Positions 56,041 to 64,000 of a DNA stretch of 64,000 bases are shown here, piece after piece (position 1 is the first letter of the stretch; every line of letters begins with the position of its first letter). Position numbers and translations under genes: made by a program. Location of the stretch: contig CM036759.1 in assembly GCA_020796225.1 (NCBI GenBank), forward strand, positions 248,001 to 312,000, given 5' to 3'. The DNA comes from Arion vulgaris. Lineage: Eukaryota > Mollusca > Gastropoda > Stylommatophora > Arionidae. The notes beneath the pieces are model-generated. The model was given only the letters and a program-made list of their open reading frames with translations, was not told the origin of the DNA and did not search any database.

Positions 56041-56810
56041 TCATATGTGTTCAGAATTCAGGCGATAAGAATGTGTTCAGAATTTAGGCGATAAGATTGT
56101 GACAAAAAATAACTACAAATGGCTGAGCCTGAATATTAAAAAGAAAGAAGTTAAAAAATTTTCTTTAAAAGCAGAATTCGACAAAATGCACCATCACAGT
56201 AATTGGAACGGAGCTAAAACAAGTACATCAATTTAAATACCTCGGAGTACTTATATCATCAGGTGACAGGTGCAGATAAGAAATAAAGAGCAGAATAGTG
56301 CAGGCCAAAACAAGTTCCCGAACCCTGAGAAGCATGATATGCAACAAGTCACTGTGAATTGAGGTCATAATGAGAGTTATTCAGTGCTACAAAGAACCAA
56401 TAATGACATACGTAGCGAAGTAGAACAGTACAAACAGACAAAACAATATCTGTAGACCACAGAGATGTGGTTTTACAAAAGAATGGTGAGAATCCCATGG
56501 ACTCCCTGGTTCAAAAATGATGAATGGGAGTTGTTGAATGGCCAAGACATAAAGAAAGAGATAAAAAAAAGAGGTAGTCATCATATATCGGACATGTAAT
56601 GAGAAGGGGTGGCTTAGAACACACGATGAGAACCAGTAAAAAAGAGGGGAAACGAGACAGAGGAAGGCAGAGAAGAAAATTTGGACATCCTGACTTCATG
56701 GCACGGAGGAGAGTCAACATCTGAGATGATAGCAAACACCAGGGACAGAGACTTTGGGACATTGCGAGCGCTTATACCAGCCGGCGTCGCACCTGATGAT
56801 GATGATATGT
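56040..56810 (+). pseudogene. LINE family F, thumb and C-terminus with GAT tail
   Basis: Plus-strand pieces: LSLNIKKKEVKKF (near 56125), EMWFYKRMVRIPWTPW (56463-56510), the C-terminal TSEMIANTRDRDFGTLRALI and GVAPDDDD, which runs into the GATGATGATGAT tail at 56797-56808. This is the usual end of an RNase H-less LINE. Broken by stops. Confidence 0.85.
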
Positions 56811-56974
56811 TATTACATGCCTTATAAATATGAACAACTGACATTCAGTAAACACAATATTACAAAAATGAGGAAACAATGTAACAAGACAAGTTTTGAT
56901 GGACAATAAGTCTGAAACAAGGAAGAAAACCTTACAATACAATTAGCAGTAGGCATTACCTATTTCTAATTGCT

Positions 56975-57188
56975 ATATTCAACAAGTCCTTATATGGTCA
57001 TCTGTTGGGAAAAGAAAACGTGGAAGACCAAAGACCACTATACGAGGAACAATCCTACAAGAAAGTAAACTATTGGGATGTAAACCATACGAGATCTCCA
57101 ACTGTTTGCAACGAACCGCATCAGACGGAGATCTAAAACCTCTGCCCTATGTGCCTCCTTTGGCACGAAAGGAACTAACTAACTAACT
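56975..57188 (+). pseudogene. LINE family T, short 3' copy
   Basis: It matches the inverse of 27.2-27.4 kb: GGGAAAAGAAAACGTGGAAG, GTAAACTATTGGGATGTAAA, GGCACGAAAGGAACTAACTA. It ends in the same TAAC tail. Confidence 0.9.
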
Positions 57189-59587
57189 ACATATTTAATG
57201 ATTTTATGTTATACGCTATGGTTACAAACCCATTGAAATATATATTTGTTAGATTTTTGGCAGCATACAGTGACATTAGTTTTATTGGGTTTTATGTGGG
57301 TGTTAGGAAGGCAGGGGTGTACAATTTGTAGACTTTTGTGTTATTAATTTGACAAATGAAGCAGCATACTAAATCTCTCTATACACACAAGTTGTGTCAA
57401 ATTTACATGCCACTGTCTTAGCATGTTCTATCAGTTCATTTTGTGTGTTATTTGGTCTAGTTTTTTAAACATCGATACTAGATTTGGGAAGAGACAACGA
57501 TAGTGTTAACATTCTAAGAATTCACTTTGGGAAGGACTCTTATCACTAATATCGAGGTAAAAAAGGGCAGACGATAAAAATTTTTTGAACTTGAGTTGTG
57601 TTATAGATGACTTACACATTTATGTTTGGTTTAAATTAGTTATTGTTTTCACGTGGCGGGTCGTGTTCACTTTTGTTGGTGGAGCGAGACACACATTTTG
57701 GGAATAATCATGGTTTTGGTTGTTATATTTTAATTTATTAAATAATAAATACCCGTTAAAATTATTTTTTGGGGGGCTCGGCCCCAAGACGAGCCGCCAT
57801 TGGTTTTCATGCACTTAAGTGAAATAATACAACAGCCGCGCCATGTAGTAGTTATGTTCTAGTCCGTCACATCAGTCAGTATACTACTGACGAAGCAATA
57901 AACGTACTTCAGTTAGTGGAACAATTACATTTGCTGCATATTAATCACATCATTAACAGCAGACATTTAGCAATAGATGTTCTAATAACAACTAATTTTT
58001 GTTGTTGCTGGTTTAGAGTGGGGAATGGTTTTAGTTTTATCAGAATATTTGAGATACTATAGAATCAATCAAGCTGTCACATGTAAGCAGAATGTTCTTT
58101 TCAACAATATGAGTAGTTGATTAACAAATTTGCATTCCTACCATTGTCTTCAATTTGTAAGTGTCGGACAAGAATATATCAAATCCCTCAGTTGAATTTG
58201 GATCTTTACAGAAATTATATCACAAATTACTTCAAGCAATTATATGGTGATTGCGGTCACAGAAAACGCGTCAAGCAAAAATATTGAACAAGCTTTTCCC
58301 TGATTGCCATGGCAACATTGACAACAGTACAACCTAATAAACTAGTATTATTTCAGTAGTGCATGTTAGTGCAAGATTTCAAGAGTGTATTTTGCCTGAA
58401 TTTTCAATTTTATATCGATGTTAACTTTTTTTATTTGTATGCAAGACGGTTGACGACATTACAGACAGACATCACTACTGGAAATAATAATAAGTACTTA
58501 GAGCATGTTTAAAAAAGCGTTCATGTGCGTCATGATATCTTTACATCATTTCCTGCCACTGAGAATCGAGGAAATAAAAAGATAAATATTGTGAAATCGG
58601 TACGCACATATTTTGATTACTTTTTTTTAATGAAAAGAAATAAAACGCAAAACCAATTGACTAATTCACTTTTGTGTGTTTCATCACGAAGCTTCAAGAT
58701 GAAACTGACGTCAAGTGATTGGTATTTTGTCTGCTGGTTTGGAGTGTGATAAACCACTGCATTGAATTGTACTAGGTAAGTTGAGACAGTTTATTGAGAT
58801 ATGAAGGTAGATTTTTTTAAATATGTCTAATTTCGGTTGCAATGTTGCAATGTATTGTGTGAAATTTAACATTTTACAAAAATGTGTTTTTAGTTTAAAA
58901 ATTTTATTAAAATAATCAATAGCATAAAAGCTGTAAAAGAAGAATGTTATTATTAGTTTGTTCATTGATTTTTTGAATGGCACTTGTTATAATATCATTT
59001 TTTTATTACATGTAGAGGTAGCCGTAATTATCAAGACTTGGGTCGAGGTTAGCGTAACACAAACCACGTTCTGAAGCAGCTGCGAAAAGTATGAACTTTG
59101 ATGAATTAATTTTTCATGTACTTAACTTAAGATTACATATAAGTGTTCTATAAACGAAAAGTTTTTGTTGGGTGCTATTCACATCACTTTGTTATATTTT
59201 TAAAACACACCCCAGTTTGTACAATTGGTAAACACGAAATGATCATGTGCGGTTTAGACAGGTAATACATACGATTATCATATCAGACTCGATGAATATA
59301 GCTTCAAATGATTGAACCTCGAAGTCTGCGCGTGGAATGGGTGGACAGCATTCTTAGATCACATCTCAAGAAAAAAACGGATGACGCACTTGACATGATG
59401 GAGTGCAGGATAACGAGCTTGCTGCCTTTTCTTAAAAAAGTCCGAATTTTGATCAAAAGTATGGACAGGAGATGCCATAAATGAGGTACGCTCTCATTTA
59501 TGTGATATGGTCGAGTCTCAGACACTGGTGCCAGTCAGAGAATTAGGAGTTAATTTTGGACATACCAGACAGTATCGTCTTTGTGGT
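57189..59587. other. long AT-rich stretch without supported genes
   Basis: No coding signal convinced me. A G/C cluster with GGGGGGCTCGGCCCC lies near 57770-57797. The frames at 58525-58749 and 58711-58983 are on opposite strands and lack motifs. Confidence 0.4.
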
Positions 59588-59606
59588 AGAGAGAGAGAGA
59601 GGGGAA
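59588..59606. repeat. (GA)n microsatellite
   Basis: A short GA run. Confidence 0.9.
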
Positions 59607-59795
59607 AAAAGGTAGAAAGAGAGATCAACTTCTAATGGATAGGTGAGCAAAAAGGATTTAGGATGGCTGCTGCAGCGGAGGACAAAGTACGAATGGGAAT
59701 ACACAATGCCCTATGACTTCGATCGCATAACATAACGTAAAAATGAGGTAATGCAGTTTTTCAAAGTACAAAACTAAGAAACATTGAAGTTTCGA

Positions 59796-59808
59796 CCACA
59801 ATGTCGTT
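59796..59808. repeat. target-site duplication, left copy
   Basis: CCACAATGTCGTT, identical to 62993-63005 at the other end of the family B LINE. Confidence 0.9.
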
Positions 59809-62800
59809 CTTCTTTCTTCTTTTGTCGTCACACTGCTACCGGGTTGTTGCCCAGTGTCGTGGTTTTCTGTTTTTGTCTTGCGCTGTTCTGGTGGCTTGTG
59901 TGATTGTTATCTTTGCTCTTTCACAGGATTCTGCTACGCCATCTAACCATCTTTTCCGTGGTCTTCCTCTTGCCTTCTTTCCCGATGTTCTGTTGTAGAA
60001 GACTCTGTAAACTGTGGAGTTTGGATGCATTCTTATTAAGTGGCCAAACCACTTCATTCTTTGTTTATCTATATAATTCAAGCACGGTTTTGTGCCAACT
60101 TTCTTTCTTATGCTGATGTTGGTGATTCTGTCTTTCTTGTGTTGTTGGTAACTTTTCTCAGGCAACGCATTTCACATGTAGTTATTTTTTGTGACTGCGC
60201 TTTGCTCAATGTCCATGTTTGGCTCTGGTAACACAAAGTAGGTATAAAAATGCTGTTGATCATTTGTTTCTTAGCTGTCTGTGAAATTTTTGGGTGCTTT
60301 AACAATGGGGCTAGCTGGTAGGTTACAGCATTTGCTTTTGTACTCTAGCCTCTATCTCTCTATCTAGTTTTCCGTCTTCTGTGAATATGCTTCTAAGTAT
60401 TTGAATTCTTTCACTTGGTTTATTTTAGTACCATTGACATGGATGTCTAGATTATTATGTTTTCTTCCCATATTCATTATTTCTGTTTTAGTGTTGTTGA
60501 TTTTCAGGTCATGTTTCACACAATTATTGTTCAAAGTGTCAATATGATGTTGTAGATCTTGTTCATTTTGATGTATCAGGCACTGATCATCTGCAAAAGC
60601 AGTTCATTTATTTCATCATTATCTGAATTCGACTCTTGAGTTATTTTATCCATATATGCGATAAAGAGTAGTGGTGAAAGGACACAACCTTGTCTAACAC
60701 CTGATGTAATGGAGAACCAGTCGGTCATTCCTTCTGTTGTTCTTACTGTACTTTGGCTATCTTGATATAAGGCCATGATGTTACCTAATAGTTGTCCTTG
60801 GACGCCATATTCTTCAAGGATCTTCCATAGTTTGCACCTGTTTACTCTATCAAATGCCTTTTCTTGGTCTATAAATATAAGCTGTTTATTTTGATTGTAT
60901 TCAATTGTTTGTTCGCAGATCTGTCTTAGTGTAAATATTGCGTCTGTGCAGCTCTTACCTCTTCTAAACCCAAACTGGCTATTGCTTAACTGGGGCTCTA
61001 ATATATGTCTTGCTCTTCGCTCCAATATTTTTGCAAACATTTTTCCTATTTGGCTCAAAAGAGAGATACCCTTGTATGTTTCACATTCTCTTTTGTCTCC
61101 TTTGTTCTTCCATATTGGGACTATAATAGCTCCTGCCAGTCATCTGGAGCCTCTTGTGCCTCCCAGGCTATGTTAAAATTCTGGTCAGCCATGTTATTGC
61201 TGTTGTCTTACACGCAAGTAACATTTCTGTTGTTATACCATCTATCCCTGCTGCCTTCCTTCTTTTGATTTAGTGCCATTTCAACTTCGGATTCTAAGAT
61301 ATTCAATTGTTGGTATTTTCCATGTTTCAATTGAAATGTTTCTGTACCTAGTGTTTCGCAGTTTAACAGTTCCGTAAAATATTCTTTCCATCTGCCTTTA
61401 ATATCTTTGCTGTTGGTAAGAGGTTTCCTAGACTTGTTATTTATAATGGTGACTGGATTGAATTGTTCTTCTCTTAGCCTCATTGCCTTAATGCTTCTGT
61501 AAAATTTTCTTGGTGCCTTAGTGCATAGTTCAGCTAAATGTTCTCCATATTTTGCCCAAGATTCTGATTTTGATGACTTTACTTTATTTTTACTATACAT
61601 TCTTGCTGTTCTGTATTTGGTGTAGTCTTCATCTAATTTTGACTTTTGCCACCTGTGAAAACACTTTTTCTTTTCTTGTATAGACCTTTTAACTGCTGCA
61701 TTCCACCATGCTGTGTGTTTTCTGTGCTTATTTAACTTTTTAAGTCCACAATTTTCTTTCACTATTTCCATGATATTTGTTTTGAAGGTTTGCCATTCTT
61801 TAGTTATGTTGCTTACTCCTTCTAGGGTGTTAAAGGCTGATGTAACTGCTCCTTCAATTTGATTCCTAATTTCATTATTATTTAACTTTTCAATATCTAT
61901 TATTTCAATTTGTTGAGTTGTACCCCTGTCTTGTTTTCTAATTGGTTTTTGTAGAAATAGTACCACTGGTCTATGATCAGAGTCTAATATTGCATTTGGG
62001 ATGGCTCTAGCGTTTTGTATTCTCCATCTTTCATTCTTTTTTTGCTAGTATAAAGTCGATCTGTGATGCTTGATTAATATTATTCCATTTATACCAGGTT
62101 AATATCTGGCTTCTCCTATGTTGGTAAAATGTATTGGTGATAAATAGATCATGTTCTGCACATATATTAAGAAGGTGTTCCCCGTTGCTGTTGCATTTCG
62201 TTGTTGTGTCGCTGAATGGTCCTAGGTGTGTCTCCCATGGTGTTCTTCGCTCGCCGACTCTTCCGTTAAAATCGCCCATAATATATAAGCTGTCAGTGCT
62301 GTTGACCTCACTAATGTTTTCACTTAATTCGTCAAAAAATGTGGTTCTTTCTTCTTCACTATATGAGTCATTGCATGGTGCATAAATCTGTATGTAAGTT
62401 ACTTTCCTCTTACCTTGCGCTGTTCTGATACGGATAATTCTTTCTGATTTATACTCTATTTCTAATATAAATTTTGCTGCAGTAGGGGCAATAACGAACC
62501 CGACTCCATGTTTGTTGTTTTCGCCTGGTTGTGTTCCTCGCCATGTAAATATGAAATCTTATGTTTTCTTTAAAACCCTGTCCTTTTCTTCTAGTGTCGG
62601 CTACTCCCATGATTGTGATTTTATGCTGGATCATATATTCTACTATCTCTGTTGTTTTATCTCCTAATCCACTAATATTCCACGTTGCTATCCTAAACTC
62701 TGGTGTTTTACGTATTGCTGTGTTCTGTGTTGGTGCTACTTCCGCCGGCTTTGTTATTGTGTGTTTGCTTTGAGCGCCGTTGTTACCGCGTTTCTTCCTA

Positions 62801-62992
62801 AGTATTCCCCACAATTCCTGAGCAATGGTGTTTGAACAAACAAATCCTCTACCGGTTTGCTGGACCTGTCGTAGATTCATCCTTGTTTGAACACTTGATG
62901 TTAAGGAAAACACACTAATAAAACATTCCGAAGCACTCCTAGTGCTAATGAATACTGCTCACACCGCCATTACTTGCCGTTCCATATTGTAT
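59809..62992 (-). mobile_element. near full-length RTE-like LINE family B with perfect TSD
   Basis: This 3,184-bp element lies between two copies of CCACAATGTCGTT. It has a 5' leader, one long broken protein gene (endonuclease, linker, reverse transcriptase, C-terminus) and a GAA/A-rich 3' tail next to the left duplication. There is no RNase H. Its 3' end occurs again at 6.8 kb and 63.5 kb, on the same strand. A perfect duplication suggests recent insertion, yet the frame is already broken in several places. Confidence 0.93.
59836..62862 (-). pseudogene. LINE family B endonuclease/reverse transcriptase, frameshifted
   Basis: Read leftwards: the endonuclease start FRIATWNISGLGDKTTEIVE (about 62690) and IMGVADTRRKGQG; its later part GDFNGRVGE (62275), ASQIDFILAKK and, in another frame, DSDHRPVVLFL (about 61980). 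The linker follows with HTAWWNAAVKRSIQEKKK. The RT fingers and palm read FAKILERRARHILEPQLSNS, QFGFRRGKSCTDAIFTLRQI, EKAFDRVNR and GVRQGCVLSPLLF. The catalytic AFADDQCLI comes only after a frame change at about 60605. The C-terminus is KQRMKWFGHLIRM and KKARGRPRKRWLDGVAESC. Frame breaks also lie near 61210 and 60330. The likely start is ATG at about 62880 (MNLRQVQQTG). Confidence 0.9.
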
Positions 62993-63005
62993 CCACAATG
63001 TCGTT
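62993..63005. repeat. target-site duplication, right copy
   Basis: CCACAATGTCGTT, identical to 59796-59808. Confidence 0.9.
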
Positions 63006-63537
63006 ACAGCCTTTTATGCAGCCTTTCGTACATAGCGTTATTTGCGTCTTCTTTTGTATCAATATTAATATTCGTTTGTACAAGAATGTGTCATTCGTTT
63101 CAGGGATAAGCAGTTAATATGTCCTTTTTATGTGCTTACTTCTAATAACAACGTATATATGTACATACATAGACAGTACTTTTGTTGAAATTACAAACAT
63201 ATATCGTCCAGTTATGATATAAAATGAGGAATGATAGTAAGAACGCAGAGAAATTAAGGATCAATAGTTAAGCACTATCACATCAAGACTGAACAAATCA
63301 TCTTGGAAGTTCATAAAGCAGTTACAATATAATGTGAGGTTATTGTCATCTTTGCTTGGGGTGAATGAATAGTACTATACTTATTAGCTATATTGAGAAT
63401 TGACTTATTACACTTTTAATAGATAGTAGGCAGGAGGAAGATAATGTGTCGAAAATACACTTTGATTGTTCAGTTGAAACATAAGGAAATGTCCTTTTAC
63501 TAATATGTTCAACTGACTTAATATAGATATTGTTCTC
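63006..63537. other. unassigned AT-rich spacer
   Basis: No feature supported. Confidence 0.4.
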
Positions 63538-63890
63538 TTTTTTTCTTCTGTCGTCATGTTGTTACCTGGTTGTTTCAGTGTCGTGGTTTTGTTTTTGTCT
63601 TGAGCTGCACTAATGGCTTATGTATAGTTTTTTTTGCCTTTGGACATGATTCTGCTATGCCATCTTTTCGTCCCCCTTGCTTTGCTTTCTGCTGATGTCT
63701 GTTTAGAAGACGTACAGAGGAGTTTGCTGCACTCTTAAGTGGCCGAACCGCCTCGTTCTTTGTTTTTCGATGTAATTCAACAAAGTTTCGCCCCAATATT
63801 TTTTTAATGTTGATTTTGGATTGTCTTGTCGGGTGTTGTTGGTAACTTTTCATTCTATGCATTATCATGTAGTTATTTAGAATTGTTGAA
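63538..63890 (-). pseudogene. LINE family B, third 3' copy
   Basis: The minus strand matches the 3' end of the full element: MKSYQQHPTRQSKINIKKIL, then a broken WFGHL region, GRKDGIAESCPKAKKTIHKP and KTKTKPRH. The tail is GAA/A-rich. Older than the 59.8 kb copy. Confidence 0.85.
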
Positions 63891-64000
63891 TCTAAATGGT
63901 GCTGTTCGCAATATAACAGAAATGGATAAAAACGGACTAAACAGAACGAGGGAAAATTTTGGGAGAGGGAATTTTTCGTTGATGTAGGAAAATTTGTAAC
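63891..64000. other. window end, nothing recognised
   Basis: AT-rich sequence. Confidence 0.4.

Noticed and set aside
57765..57800. GC-rich GGGGGGCTCGGCCCC cluster as a regulatory island
   Set aside because: It is a short, isolated palindromic G/C patch in AT-rich DNA, without promoter context or a gene start beside it.

Overview
The window is eukaryotic: genes are split by GT-AG introns, the DNA is AT-rich, and nearly everything else is decayed transposable elements and tandem repeats. It most probably comes from a mollusc, likely a gastropod. The spliced receptor at 16.0-22.7 kb closely resembles the intron-split chemosensory class A GPCRs expanded in heterobranch snails and slugs, and one SINE family carries a core like that of mollusc SINEs. 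The species cannot be named from this sequence.

Only two host genes can be supported. The first is a three-exon class A GPCR on the plus strand (exons 15984-16215, 19165-19379, 22109-22715). All seven membrane segments are present in order, but there is a one-base frameshift in TM4. The second is the 3' part of an RCE1-type CAAX prenyl protease on the minus strand (exons 40595-40527, 40031-39971, 39022-38826). Its signature His motifs are intact, but the middle exon has reading-frame inconsistencies. Both genes may be decaying copies, or the assembly may contain indel errors.

Region by region: 0.3-1.1 kb holds two LINE 3' ends. 2.87-6.72 kb is a Helitron with both termini. 6.8-10.3 kb has LINE 3' ends around a GC-richer, unrecognised stretch. 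10.7-13.7 kb has a SINE and an RNase H-bearing LINE. 16.0-22.7 kb is the GPCR, whose introns hold a bounded hAT element, three LINE families, a foldback element and a minisatellite. 23-37 kb is a field of LINE and SINE fragments with four minisatellites (35, 19, 77 and about 41 bp). 38.8-40.6 kb is RCE1. 41.4-46 kb has LINE fragments, a TTAA-flanked MITE, a Tc1/mariner-superfamily element with about 100-bp inverted repeats, and a SINE. 47-57 kb is AT-rich DNA with LINE 3' ends. 59.8-63.0 kb is a nearly full-length LINE with a perfect 13-bp target-site duplication.

At least eight non-LTR retrotransposon families are recognisable, mostly as 5'-truncated 3' ends. They differ in 3' tail: GAA repeats, TAAC repeats, CTGATAA repeats or GATGAT repeats. 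No viral, CRISPR, rRNA or ordinary tRNA gene was seen. No intact new biological system was found. The most unusual signals are a foldback element with a hammerhead-ribozyme-like core, a mariner-type relic whose catalytic spacing (about 80 residues) is not the usual 34, and tiny TTAA-flanked MITEs.
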